Source: Collinsella sp. (lineage in GTDB: Bacteria > Actinomycetota > Coriobacteriia > Coriobacteriales > Coriobacteriaceae). From it: a stretch of DNA of 64,000 nucleotides. The position numbers and the translations under genes were made by a program. Each line of letters begins with the position of its first letter. Within the stretch, counting starts at the first letter, position 1. The notes beneath the pieces are model-generated. The model saw only the letters and a list, made by a program, of their open reading frames with translations, ran no database searches and had not been told where the DNA came from. The DNA lies in the NCBI GenBank assembly GCA_018382125.1, contig JAGZQO010000002.1, forward strand, positions 77,119-141,118, given 5' to 3'. Positions 39,443 through 49,471 of this stretch are shown one piece after another.

Positions 39443-40825
39443 ATGGCTGACACCGTATCTAAGCACATTGACATGACCACCGGCTCGCTGTGGCGCAATA
39501 TTCCTTTGTTCGCCTTCCCCGTGGCCGCCACGAGCATCCTGGAGCAGCTGTCGAACCTTATTGCCACGGTCATCATCGGCAACTTCTCGGGCGACCAGGG
39601 AACCCTCGCCATGGCGGCGGTCGGCTCCAATGTTCCGCTTACCAGCCTTATGCTCAACCTTTTTATTGGCATGTCGCTTGGCTCCAACGTGGTCATCGCC
39701 AACGCTATCGGCCGCAACGATCAGAACATGGTCAAACGCGCCGTCCATACCTCGATTTTAATGGCGCTCGTGGGCTTCGTCGTCATCGCCCTGGGCGAGA
39801 TCTTCGCCGAGCCCATGCTCGCCGCGCTCAACGTTCCCGCCGAGACCATGCCGCTCGCCGCACTCTATCTACGCGTCTTTTTGCTGAGCATGCCCTCGAT
39901 CTTGCTCTACAACTTTGAGGCCGCAATCTTCCGCTCCGTCGGCATCACCCGCATGCCGCTGCAGGCGCTTGCCGTATCCACCGTCCTCAACATTGGCCTG
40001 GACCTCATCTTTGTCCCCGTACTCCACTGGGGCGTCGCGGGCGTCGCCATCGCCACCGCCATCGCCTACACCGTCAGCGCCGCTACGCTCTTTATCCGCC
40101 TGCTCAAGACCGACTCCGTCGTCCGCGTCACCCCGCGCGACCTGGCTATCGACCCCGTCGCCCTCAAACGCATCGTCAAGATCGGCCTGCCCGCCGGCAT
40201 CCAAAGCGCCGTCTTTGCCGTCGCCAACATCATCATCCAGTCCGCCATCAACAGCCTGGGCACCGAGGTCATGGCGGCATCGAGCGCCGCCATGAGCCTG
40301 GAGTACGTGTGCTACAACCTTCTCAACAGCTTTAGCCAGGCGTGCACCACCTTTGTGGGACAAAATCACGGTGCTCGCCAAATCGACCGCTGCACCAAGA
40401 CGCTCAAGGTCTGCCTGGTCGAAGGCGGTATCGTTGCACTCACCACGATCATCGTTATTGTCGGCCTGGGGCGCGAGATTCTGTCGCTGTTCAACAGCGA
40501 TCCCAACATCGTCTCGATCGGCTATATCCGCGTGTGTTCGATCTTCCCGGCGTACGCCTTTAGCATGTTCTATGAAAACATGTCCGGCTACCTGCGCGGC
40601 TTTGGCATCTCGCTCATGCCCGCCCTCATCACCATGATTTGCGTCTGCGGCATTCGCTTCTACTGGGTGTTCTGCGTGTTCCCGCACTTCCGCACCTTTG
40701 CGAACATCATGATGGTTTACCCCATCAGCCTGGGCACCACGGCGTTCTTTATGGTCGTGGCGGTATTACTCTGCCACCCGGCACGTACCTATCGCGCCAC
40801 CAAAGCCAAAGCGACAGCCCGCTAA
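39443..40825 (+). CDS. MATE-family efflux transporter
   Basis: 460 residues with twelve hydrophobic segments in two similar halves, each with the MATE pattern (FPVAATSILEQLSNLIATVIIGNF in the first; GLPAGIQSAVFAVANIIIQSAINSLG in the second). MATE proteins export drugs or metabolites using sodium or proton gradients. It begins 64 bases after the perfect inverted repeat. No regulator is next to it on the same strand. Confidence 0.9.
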   Translation: MADTVSKHIDMTTGSLWRNIPLFAFPVAATSILEQLSNLIATVIIGNFSGDQGTLAMAAVGSNVPLTSLMLNLFIGMSLGSNVVIANAIGRNDQNMVKRAVHTSILMALVGFVVIALGEIFAEPMLAALNVPAETMPLAALYLRVFLLSMPSILLYNFEAAIFRSVGITRMPLQALAVSTVLNIGLDLIFVPVLHWGVAGVAIATAIAYTVSAATLFIRLLKTDSVVRVTPRDLAIDPVALKRIVKIGLPAGIQSAVFAVANIIIQSAINSLGTEVMAASSAAMSLEYVCYNLLNSFSQACTTFVGQNHGARQIDRCTKTLKVCLVEGGIVALTTIIVIVGLGREILSLFNSDPNIVSIGYIRVCSIFPAYAFSMFYENMSGYLRGFGISLMPALITMICVCGIRFYWVFCVFPHFRTFANIMMVYPISLGTTAFFMVVAVLLCHPARTYRATKAKATAR

Positions 40826-40852
40826 ACGCCGCACTCAACGCCACGCCAGTCA

Positions 40853-41719
40853 TTAATTGACAATATGCGAGCTCATATAGTCGATAAAGCGCCTCGTGGC
40901 GATGGGCATGGTGTCCCAGCTGCGCCAGGCGGCCACCACGTCGCGCGAGGGGGCATGCACGATAGGCCGCACACGGATATCGGCTTGCACGCCCTCAACG
41001 GTACGGCGATAAAGCATACTCACGCCCAGGCCTTCCTCCACCATCGCCATGATGGTGTAGTCGTCGGTCACCTCGCTCGTCACGTGCGGCGACAGCCCAT
41101 GCGCCGCGAATGCATCGAGCACCAGGCTCTGTTCGCCTTCATCCAGCAGCACAAACGGCTCGGACGCTAGGTCAGCGAGTGTCACCTTTTCCTTTGCCGT
41201 CAGCGGATGCGCCGCCGGCAACAATGCCACCAACTCGTCGTGATAGACCACACGCTTCTCGAGCCCAGCGGTAAATCCGCGTGCCGTAAAACAAAAATCG
41301 ACCACGCCATCGTGCACCCACTGAGCGTTGCGCGTGTAATCGCCCTGCTTGAGGGTAAAGTGTACGCCCGGGTGCAGGGCCCCAAAGTCGCGGATCACGC
41401 GCGGCAACACGGTTCGACTCACGTTGGTAAACGTCGCAATACGAATATCAGTCGAGGAAAGTCCCAGCAGCTCCTGGCGCTTGCCCTCGAGCTCGGCCTC
41501 GGCGGTCACGATCTGGCGCAGGTACGGCAGATACTGCTTGCCGTCGCGCGTAAGCGAAACGCCCTGCTTGCCGCGCTCGATAAGCGTGGTGCCTAACTCG
41601 CGCTCGAGCGCCTTGACGGCCTGGCTCACCGCACTTTGCGTATAGCCCAGCTCATCGGCCGCGCCCTTAAGACTGCCGCGATCGACCACCATACAAACAA
41701 TCTGATACCGCGATGCCAT
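40853..41719 (-). CDS. LysR-family regulator paired with an EamA transporter
   Basis: 288 residues; ATG 41719 follows GGGGAGG. N-terminal winged helix (SLKGAADELGYTQSAVSQAVKALE) and standard effector domain. It is divergent from the EamA gene at 41878, and is a paralogue of the LysR protein at 3189-4046, sharing DDYTIMAMVEEGLGVSML near the C-terminus. An AAAACGTTTT palindrome lies between its start and the transporter, about 26 bases upstream of the LysR ATG. Confidence 0.88.
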   Translation of the reverse strand: MASRYQIVCMVVDRGSLKGAADELGYTQSAVSQAVKALERELGTTLIERGKQGVSLTRDGKQYLPYLRQIVTAEAELEGKRQELLGLSSTDIRIATFTNVSRTVLPRVIRDFGALHPGVHFTLKQGDYTRNAQWVHDGVVDFCFTARGFTAGLEKRVVYHDELVALLPAAHPLTAKEKVTLADLASEPFVLLDEGEQSLVLDAFAAHGLSPHVTSEVTDDYTIMAMVEEGLGVSMLYRRTVEGVQADIRVRPIVHAPSRDVVAAWRSWDTMPIATRRFIDYMSSHIVN

Positions 41720-41877
41720 TGTGCCTCCCCATCAATGCAGACGTAAAACGTTTTGCCAGGGCTTTTTCTGCCAACATTAGCATTTCTTAATCATACTGAA
41801 GATACATTCGCTTTACTACATCCACATCTGAGAGCAGAATCCTTTTTACGAAACCGTTCTGTAACAAAAGGAGCCCC

Positions 41878-42780
41878 ATGGATCGCAAAAAAGCAATCGC
41901 GCTCTCATTTTCCGTTCCCGTCGCATGGGGCTTTTCGTACCCCCTCATGAAGATCGGCATGGACAGCATGAACGCCACGAGCATCGTTGCGCTGCGCTGC
42001 ATCATCGCCTTTGTGGCCTGCCTGCTGCTCTTCCACAAGCGCGCTTTCCGTATCAACCGCGACCTTATGGTTCGCGCCGCTATCATCGGCGCCATTATGG
42101 CAACCGAGCTCACCTGCATGTGCCTGGGCTCCAGCCTCACCTCTGCCTCCACTGCCGGCTTTTTGCAGAGCCTGACGGTCGTGATCGTGCCGTTTGCCAA
42201 CGCCGCCCTGCTGCGTCGCGCCCCCGAGCGCAAGGTGCTCGTCGGCACGGCTATCGTCACCTGCGGCATGCTGCTGCTCTCGGGCGCCGACTTCACCAGC
42301 CTGAACCCGGGCGCGCTCATCATGCTGCTCTCCGCCTTTATCTATGCCAGCCACATTATCGTAGCCAAGCGCTTTGTCGAAGATGTCGACCCGCTGGCTC
42401 TGGGCGTTTGGCAGCTGGGCTTTGGCGGCCTGTTCTCGGGTATTGCCGCATGCGCCTTTGGCGGCTTCATGCTTCCCAGTACGCCCAGCGAGATCGTGGT
42501 CGTCGTCGCGCTCGCACTCATCTGCTCTGCCTATGGCTTTATCACCCAGACGCTCGTGCAGCCCCACGTGCCCGCCGAGACCACCGGCTTCGCCTTCTCG
42601 CTCGAGCCGGTCTGCTCCGCCGTCTTCTCGTTCTTCCTGGTCGGCGAGGTCCTGAGCCCCATCGCCTTCTTTGGCGCCGCTCTCATCCTCACCGGCGTCA
42701 TGGTGGCAACCGTCGAGCTTCCGCGCCTTCACGCACATGGACAGGCTCGCATGGCAGGAGCGCCCGAGCACGTCTCGTAG
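41878..42780 (+). CDS. EamA/DMT-family transporter (second LysR pair)
   Basis: 300 residues, ten hydrophobic segments, two EamA repeats; AAAGGAGCCCC precedes the ATG. Sequence hallmarks are PVAWGFSYPLMKIGMDSM at the N-terminus, STAGFLQSLTVVIVPF and AFSLEPVCSAVFSFFLVGE. Function as exporter or importer of a small metabolite is inferred from family. It is divergent from its probable LysR regulator. Confidence 0.87.
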   Translation: MDRKKAIALSFSVPVAWGFSYPLMKIGMDSMNATSIVALRCIIAFVACLLLFHKRAFRINRDLMVRAAIIGAIMATELTCMCLGSSLTSASTAGFLQSLTVVIVPFANAALLRRAPERKVLVGTAIVTCGMLLLSGADFTSLNPGALIMLLSAFIYASHIIVAKRFVEDVDPLALGVWQLGFGGLFSGIAACAFGGFMLPSTPSEIVVVVALALICSAYGFITQTLVQPHVPAETTGFAFSLEPVCSAVFSFFLVGEVLSPIAFFGAALILTGVMVATVELPRLHAHGQARMAGAPEHVS

Positions 42781-42868
42781 ACCCCGCTCTTCATACAGCC
42801 GCGGCATAAAGGCAACCGGTGCGCCTTTACAATAGATACCGACAGAGCATCTGACGTAAAGGAGCCCC

Positions 42869-43594
42869 ATGGACGCCGCGACCCGCGACCGCAACATAGC
42901 AACTTGGTTGGGCGATGCGCCGCAGCCGGTACGTGACACTACGAACCAGCTGCTCGAGCGCATCGCCCTTTTGCGTGCCGAGCAGACCATCTATCCGGCA
43001 CAAGACGACATTCTCAATGCCCTCGCCTACACGCCGGCCGACCAGGTCAAGGTTGTCATCTTGGGTCAGGACCCCTATCACGGACCCAACCAGGCCATGG
43101 GGCTGTCGTTCTCGGTCCCCGCGACGCAAACCAAGTTGCCGCCGAGCCTGCGCAACATTTACAAGGAACTCAAAGCCGATCTGGGCTGCCCCATTCCCGC
43201 CACGGGAGACCTAACCCCATGGGCACGGCAGGGCGTCCTGCTCCTCAACACTACGCTCACCGTGCGCGAGCATGCCGCCAACTCGCACGCCAAACTGGGC
43301 TGGAGCACGCTCACCGATTACGTTATCGAACGCTGCTGCCAGCTGCCCCAACCGGTAGTCTTTTTGGCATGGGGCCGCTTTGCCCAGCAGATGGTCGAAG
43401 GCAAGCTCGCCACGACCGGCGCGGGCAAGGCAACCGACAAGTTCTGCCTAGCCTCTACGCATCCCTCGCCGCTTTCGGCCAACCGTGCCACGGCAGAACT
43501 CCCCGCCTTTATGGGGTCGCGCCCCTTCTCGGCAGCCAATCGGCTACTCGAACAGCACGGCTCGACCCCCGTCAACTGGACTTGCCTCGGCTAA
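42869..43594 (+). CDS. ung: Uracil-DNA glycosylase
   Basis: 241 residues, AAAGGAGCCCC before the ATG. Active-site motif A is GQDPYHGPNQAMGLSF, with catalytic Asp in GQDPYHG, and motif B is HPSPLSA with the catalytic His; LLNTTLTVRE lies between. It removes uracil from DNA as the first step of base excision repair. Family 1 UDG, complete. It is followed by a strong terminator. Confidence 0.95.
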   Translation: MDAATRDRNIATWLGDAPQPVRDTTNQLLERIALLRAEQTIYPAQDDILNALAYTPADQVKVVILGQDPYHGPNQAMGLSFSVPATQTKLPPSLRNIYKELKADLGCPIPATGDLTPWARQGVLLLNTTLTVREHAANSHAKLGWSTLTDYVIERCCQLPQPVVFLAWGRFAQQMVEGKLATTGAGKATDKFCLASTHPSPLSANRATAELPAFMGSRPFSAANRLLEQHGSTPVNWTCLG

Positions 43595-43609
43595 AAATCG
43601 ATACATCAA

Positions 43610-43643
43610 AAACGCGCCCGACGGCTTTCCATCGGGCGCGTTT
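43610..43643. terminator. Bidirectional terminator after ung
   Basis: AAACGCGCCCGA pairs perfectly with TCGGGCGCGTTT around a ten-base loop; it lies between convergent ung and SDR genes. Confidence 0.88.
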
Positions 43644-43644
43644 C

Positions 43645-44325
43645 CTACTCGGGCCAAATAAATTGCGTGCGGCCGGCCTCGCCGCCATCGATCAGCAGGC
43701 TCTGCCCGGTCATAAACCGGTTGGTCACGCCCACAAAGTAGATCCACTCGGCGATCTCTTGGGCGGTGGCCCAGCGCTTAAGCGGTGTGAGCTCCATAAT
43801 CTGGTTCCACAGGTGTTCGTCTTCCATCACGCAACGGTTGAGCGGCGTGATAACGCCGCCCGGGTCCACACTGTTGGCGATGGCCTGCGGTGCCAGCCGG
43901 TTTGCAAGGTTCTTGGTGTAGGCGATAATGCCGCCCTTGCTGGCAGCATAGGCGGGAAACTCCGATCCCGTATGCCCGCTCGCCGACCCCACATTGACCA
44001 CGGATTTAATAGCCGGCGCCGGCTTGGCGGCAAGCCCCTCCCCCACAAAGGCGTAGCGCTCGGTCACATTGATGGTGCCACACAGGTTAGCGGCGATGTC
44101 GTCGGCCGAATCCTGCGTACCGGCAACGTTCACGATTACCTGGGGTTCAAGGTCGCCTGGAAACGAGTCCGGCTCGCGGACATCAACGATCAGATGGCGG
44201 TAGCGCTCGTGTTCGATCGCCGCCGGCAGCAGATCAAAGCCCACGACCTCGTGGCCCTCGTCCAAAAAGCGCTGCACGCACGCGGCTCCGATACCGCCCG
44301 AAGCGCCCGTGATCAAAACCCGCAT
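43645..44325 (-). CDS. Short-chain dehydrogenase/reductase
   Basis: 226 residues. Rossmann motif TGASGGIG at 7-14, catalytic Ser in NVGSASG and YAASK with the Tyr and Lys. The second-strand acidic residue in GFDLLP suggests NAD preference. The C-terminal TGQSLLIDGG is typical. Substrate unknown. It lies nine bases downstream of the VUT transporter gene, so they are likely in one operon. Confidence 0.87.
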   Translation of the reverse strand: MRVLITGASGGIGAACVQRFLDEGHEVVGFDLLPAAIEHERYRHLIVDVREPDSFPGDLEPQVIVNVAGTQDSADDIAANLCGTINVTERYAFVGEGLAAKPAPAIKSVVNVGSASGHTGSEFPAYAASKGGIIAYTKNLANRLAPQAIANSVDPGGVITPLNRCVMEDEHLWNQIMELTPLKRWATAQEIAEWIYFVGVTNRFMTGQSLLIDGGEAGRTQFIWPE

Positions 44326-44334
44326 ACTTGCTCC

Positions 44335-45057
44335 TTAGGCGGTTGCGTGGCGCTCGAGGTACTCGGAGCCCACGTTCTCGCGCTCCCAGCCGCGCACGAC
44401 CTTGTAGCCCACGGGGCTCAGGAAGACCTCGCACAGCAGCTCGGCAACAGCACCGGTCAGCGAGCACATAAGGACCTGCACCCAGGTCCAACCAAAGAAC
44501 GTGTGGCTCACCACAATGGCAAAGACCAGGTTGTCGATAAACTGGCCAACACCTGTGGACACATAGGAGCGGAAGGCGAAGCTCGCAAAGTTATTCTTTT
44601 TGAGCATACGGCCGAGCGACTGGTTGAGCGTGGAGTTGACCACGGCAGAAACGAGCATTGCCAGCGAAGAGCCCAGCACCACGTACCAGGTGCCGCCGAT
44701 GGTGGCGTTAAGGGCAGTGTTGACCTCGATCATACCCGTGTCGTAGTAAGCACCCCACATGCCGGGCGTGAGCGAGCATGCCCAAAAGCACAGGCTCACG
44801 GCAAGGTTGACCGCCAGTGCGAGGATAGAGATTTTGATGGATGCCTTGGCGCCAAAGCGCTTGCAGATCATGTCCTGGCACAAAAACGAAACCCAGCTCA
44901 CCACAAAGCCGCAATCGAGTGCCAGATACGGCAGGCTGATAAGCTCTTTGTTGGCCAGCAGGTTCATCATGATGACGCTCACGAAAAACAGCGAAACCGT
45001 TGCCGCGGGAATGCTCCGCAACAGGACCTTGTAGTCCTCCATGACCTTCTTGATCAT
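44335..45057 (-). CDS. VUT-family (YhhQ-like) queuosine precursor transporter
   Basis: 240 residues with six to seven hydrophobic segments and the YhhQ/VUT pattern (NLLANKELISL, ALDCGFVVSWVSFLCQDMICKRFGAKASIK, TGVGQFIDNLVF). Family members take up queuosine precursors such as preQ0 or preQ1. The substrate here is inferred. The SDR gene follows after nine bases. The leader contains a hairpin that could be regulatory, but it does not fit a preQ1 riboswitch that I can recognise. Confidence 0.85.
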   Translation of the reverse strand: MIKKVMEDYKVLLRSIPAATVSLFFVSVIMMNLLANKELISLPYLALDCGFVVSWVSFLCQDMICKRFGAKASIKISILALAVNLAVSLCFWACSLTPGMWGAYYDTGMIEVNTALNATIGGTWYVVLGSSLAMLVSAVVNSTLNQSLGRMLKKNNFASFAFRSYVSTGVGQFIDNLVFAIVVSHTFFGWTWVQVLMCSLTGAVAELLCEVFLSPVGYKVVRGWERENVGSEYLERHATA

Positions 45058-45085
45058 TATGTACTCCTTTGGTTTTAGGTTTAAC

Positions 45086-45112
45086 GAGCAGGATATCGGA
45101 CCCGAACTGCTC
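45086..45112 (-). promoter_or_regulatory. Leader hairpin before the VUT transporter
   Basis: GAGCAG/CTGCTC with inner TCGG/CCGA form a nested stem about 30-55 bases before the ATG, followed on the minus strand by an A-rich tail leading into AAAGGAG. A preQ1-type or other leader control is possible; I could not match a consensus. Confidence 0.3.
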
Positions 45113-45176
45113 GGACGCCCCGGTCTTGAGACGACGGTGGGTATGATAGCCGCTCACACGGCATCAGGCAAGCAAG

Positions 45177-45208
45177 CGGCGCGGCAGCCCCGCAGGGCCA
45201 CCGCGCCG
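45177..45208 (-). terminator. Terminator of prfC
   Basis: CGGCGCGG and CCGCGCCG bracket a GC-rich interior just after the release factor 3 stop codon. The T run is weak. Confidence 0.6.
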
Positions 45209-45213
45209 ATGCG

Positions 45214-46827
<1,614 letters not shown>

Positions 46828-46976
46828 GCGGATCCTTTCTTGCATTGAGTGCATTACGTCGTTGTAACCGCACTATTGTAGCCGCGAAATCCCGCTCTAG
46901 AGCGCCTATCAGGACAAATTCATCAGTTGGGGCCTGGGTAGCCGGCCCAATCAGCATTTGCCTCTTGCGTAACTGT

Positions 46977-46998
46977 GCACAGTATATAAATACTGTGC
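46977..46998. promoter_or_regulatory. GntR operator in the promoter of the ABC operon
   Basis: GCACAGTAT-ATAA-ATACTGTGC is a perfect 9-4-9 inverted repeat 45-66 bases before the GTG start of the GntR gene. It overlaps AT-rich -10-like sequence (TATATAAA). YtrA-type GntR proteins typically bind such a dyad in front of their own operon. Confidence 0.65.
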
Positions 46999-47042
46999 TT
47001 ACCGGTTATATACACGTGTAGCCCATCAGCTAAGGAGCCGCT

Positions 47043-47423
47043 GTGGACATCATCCTATCCAATTCGAGCGATAAACCCATCTACGAGCAAATAGCCTCGC
47101 AGGTCAAAGCTCAGATCCTTTCGGGCACGCTCGCTGCGGGAGCCAAACTCCCCAGCATCCGTGCACTCGCGAGCGACCTTGGCGTGAGCGTCATCACCAC
47201 CAAGCGCGCCTACGCCGACCTGGAGCGGCTCGGGTTTATCTGCACCGTGCAGGGCAAGGGCTGCTTTGTCGCCGAGGGCAACCAGGAGCTTTTGCGCGAA
47301 AACCAGCTCTGCCATATCGAAGAGCTGCTTGCGAAAGCGGCGAGCCAAGCCGAAACCCTGGGCGTCACGCGCGACAAGCTGCACGAGATGCTCGACCTGG
47401 TAGCCCCCGAAACCATGCAGTAG
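47043..47423 (+). CDS. GntR-family regulator, YtrA subfamily
   Basis: 126 residues from GTG 47043, with AAGGAG upstream. The wHTH (KPIYEQIASQVKAQILSGTLAAGAKLPSIRALASDLGVSVITTKRAYADLERLGFI) fills the first 75 residues, and the short C-terminal helix region without an effector domain is characteristic of the YtrA group. These proteins repress ABC transporter operons, and an ABC ATPase and permease follow directly. A perfect dyad precedes its start. Confidence 0.9.
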   Translation: MDIILSNSSDKPIYEQIASQVKAQILSGTLAAGAKLPSIRALASDLGVSVITTKRAYADLERLGFICTVQGKGCFVAEGNQELLRENQLCHIEELLAKAASQAETLGVTRDKLHEMLDLVAPETMQ

Positions 47424-47446
47424 CCATCTGCAAGAAAGGCTATACC

Positions 47447-48328
47447 ATGCAAAACTTGTTAGAACTCAAAGGTGTCTCACGCCGCGTGAGCGACCGTTTT
47501 TCGCTGCGTGATGTCACGCTCGCCGTGGAACCCGGCCAGATCGTCGGCTTTGTTGGTGCCAACGGTGCCGGCAAAACAACGACGATTCGAGCCGCGCTCG
47601 GGCTTATCAAGCTCGATGCCGGCGAGGTGCGCCTGTTTGGGCAGCGCTGTGGCGCCGACGCGCCCGGTGAAGCGCAGCGTTGTCTGCGCACTCGTGTCGG
47701 CCTCGTGCTAGACACGTGTCCTTTCCCTTCTACACTCAAGGTGACCGAAGTTGAAGCACTCGTAAGCCCGGCGTACCCCACCTGGAGCCACGGCACCTTC
47801 GCCGACCTCATTAGCCGATTTGGCCTCGATCCCAAGGCAAAGGTCAAGGACCTCTCCCGCGGCATGGGCATGAAGCTGCAACTTACCTGCGCGCTCAGCC
47901 ACAATGCCAAGCTGCTCGTTTTGGACGAAGCCACTGCGGGCCTCGATCCCATGGCACGCGAGGAACTGCTTGATGAGCTGCTTGCCTTTGTCGCCGACGG
48001 CCAGCACAGCGTGTTGCTCTCGAGCCACATTACGTCCGATCTCGATCGCACCGCTGATCGCGTCATCTGCATCGATGCTGGCTCGATTGTGTTTGACCTG
48101 CCGCGCGAGGATATTACCGACCGCGCCGGCATCGCCCACTGTACCCAAGCACAGGCCGCCGAGCTTATGGTTTGCGTCGAAGGCGCCCGTGCCGTCCACC
48201 ACGCCTACAGCGTGGACGTGCTCGTGCCCAACCGTCGCGAAACGCTCGAGACCTTCCCCGAGATTCCCTGCGATCGGGCAACCATTGACGACTATCTGCG
48301 CCTCACGCTGAAAGGGACTTCGAAATGA
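47447..48328 (+). CDS. ABC transporter ATP-binding protein
   Basis: 293 residues. Walker A is GANGAGKTT, the signature LSRGMGMKLQL, Walker B LLVLDEATAGLD, and the H-loop SSHIT. The architecture is that of drug- or peptide-exporting YtrB/CcmA-like ATPases. The next gene, the permease, begins four bases before its stop, indicating translational coupling. It is expected to be induced by cell-envelope stress via the GntR gene. Confidence 0.92.
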   Translation: MQNLLELKGVSRRVSDRFSLRDVTLAVEPGQIVGFVGANGAGKTTTIRAALGLIKLDAGEVRLFGQRCGADAPGEAQRCLRTRVGLVLDTCPFPSTLKVTEVEALVSPAYPTWSHGTFADLISRFGLDPKAKVKDLSRGMGMKLQLTCALSHNAKLLVLDEATAGLDPMAREELLDELLAFVADGQHSVLLSSHITSDLDRTADRVICIDAGSIVFDLPREDITDRAGIAHCTQAQAAELMVCVEGARAVHHAYSVDVLVPNRRETLETFPEIPCDRATIDDYLRLTLKGTSK

Positions 48329-49023
48329 AACGTGCCTTTATGTCCGAGCTCGCCATCGTTCGCACGCTCACCCCGAGCATCGCGGGTGTCGGGCTGTTCA
48401 TCTTCGTCGTGTTGACCCTCGCCAACGCGACAGACGGCGATTCCGGTATGAGCGCCGGCGCCTGTGCGGTCAGCGCAATGTCGCCCATCATAATCATGAA
48501 CTCGCTAGCTGGCTACGATAACCAAAACGGCTGGGAGCGTTATCGAGCAACGTTGCCCTTCTCGCGCAAAGACATATTTTGCGCACGCTACCTGTGCATC
48601 GTTGTCTTCTCGGTCGTCATGGCATGTGCAGCCACGCTTTTGAGCATCGCCTCCATCCCGCTCTTCAACAGCGCGGGCATTCCTTCGACGGGACAGACGA
48701 TCTTTGGAATCGCAACCGCCTCGGCGGCATCAATGCTCATCTCCCTCATGATGGTATTCTTGGCACAGCCGCTGTTCTTCCGATTTGAACACATGGAGGC
48801 GCTGCGCCTATCCCTTGGCCTGTTTGCCCTGTTTGGCTGCGGCACCATGGCAATGCTGAGTTCCTCCAACCCCATCAGCAACTGGCTCATGTCGATTGCC
48901 GGAGCGAATCCCGATCCCGCCGTCCTTGGCTGTCTGTGTGCAGGAATTGCAGTACTGGCGCTCGCACTATGTGCAATCAGCTGCGCTGTCAGCACCAAGG
49001 TTTATCGAGTACGCGATCTGTAA
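48325..49023 (+). CDS. ABC-2-type permease
   Basis: 232 residues, six hydrophobic segments, overlapping the ATPase gene by four bases. It is the membrane partner of the ATPase. The topology and the SYD-like NSLAGYDNQNGWERYRATLPFSRKDI loop (a conserved feature of ABC-2 permeases of the YtrC/bacteriocin-immunity type) are visible. Substrate unknown. It is the last gene of the operon. Confidence 0.85.
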   Translation: MKRAFMSELAIVRTLTPSIAGVGLFIFVVLTLANATDGDSGMSAGACAVSAMSPIIIMNSLAGYDNQNGWERYRATLPFSRKDIFCARYLCIVVFSVVMACAATLLSIASIPLFNSAGIPSTGQTIFGIATASAASMLISLMMVFLAQPLFFRFEHMEALRLSLGLFALFGCGTMAMLSSSNPISNWLMSIAGANPDPAVLGCLCAGIAVLALALCAISCAVSTKVYRVRDL

Positions 49024-49032
49024 TCGACAGCT

Positions 49033-49065
49033 AAAAAAGCTTAGGTGGTACCCCGCTTATTTTTT
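49033..49065 (+). terminator. Terminator of the ABC operon
   Basis: AAAAAAGC and GCTTATTTTTT form a stem around GGTGGTACC with a T6 tail, 10 bases after the permease stop codon. Confidence 0.7.
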
Positions 49066-49150
49066 CAATGAAACAAGGCGGCATAGCGTCACCACCGCCC
49101 CTCACAGCAGGCCGTCTAGTTCTTGGCAACCAAAAAGACACCGTCAGCAT

Positions 49151-49334
49151 ATCGAAGGTGAATACTTTTCCGAGAAGTGAACGAGTAAAAACAGTACCCT
49201 GTAGCATCGACATTTTTAAGGACTCAATTCCTGCGGTTTTTGTCTAAGAATCCTGCAGTTTTGTTCGAAAAAGTGTGCATGTTCCAGGGGTCCAGATTTA
49301 CTCGTTCACTTCGCGGAAAACCATTCACCTTCGA
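49151..49334. repeat. 184-bp palindromic element with 39-base inverted repeats
   Basis: The left arm 49151-49189 and right arm 49296-49334 match at 36 of 39 positions and begin ATCGAAGGTGAAT. The interior is also partly palindromic (ACCCTG/CAGGGGT, CATCGACATTTTT/AAAAAGTGTGCATG) and carries an internal direct repeat of AATCCTGC-GTTTT-G. Read outward to inward, both arms can encode SKVN-FPRSERV in the same frame. It is non-coding, about 450 bases of gene-free sequence around it, and looks like a MITE or large REP element. Confidence 0.75.
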
Positions 49335-49471
49335 TTCGAGCCTTAACCAAATGCCCTCTCGAACTATGGCCCCTGTCTCACCACAGCGATATCAAAGCTT
49401 CATGGCGGGACGGTATCATCGGACGAGCGCCGTAATCTGGCGCGGTCGTTCTTTGGGGAGGCATTTCACCC
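49335..49471. other. Gene-free stretch after the palindromic element
   Basis: 137 bases leading to the EamA gene at 49472. With the element and the bases before it, 49024-49471 is the largest gene-free region in the window. I see only the downstream gene's ribosome site here. Confidence 0.4.

Noticed and set aside
45058..45125. preQ1 riboswitch before the VUT transporter
   Set aside because: The position and A-rich tail are suggestive, but the stem and loop do not match a preQ1-I, -II or -III consensus that I can recall. Reported only as a leader hairpin.
49068..49247. 59-codon open frame running into the 184-bp palindrome
   Set aside because: It has no ribosome site (TTTTTTCA upstream), its end lies in the palindromic arm, and the other arm encodes a similar peptide on the opposite strand, as expected of the repeat rather than of a gene.
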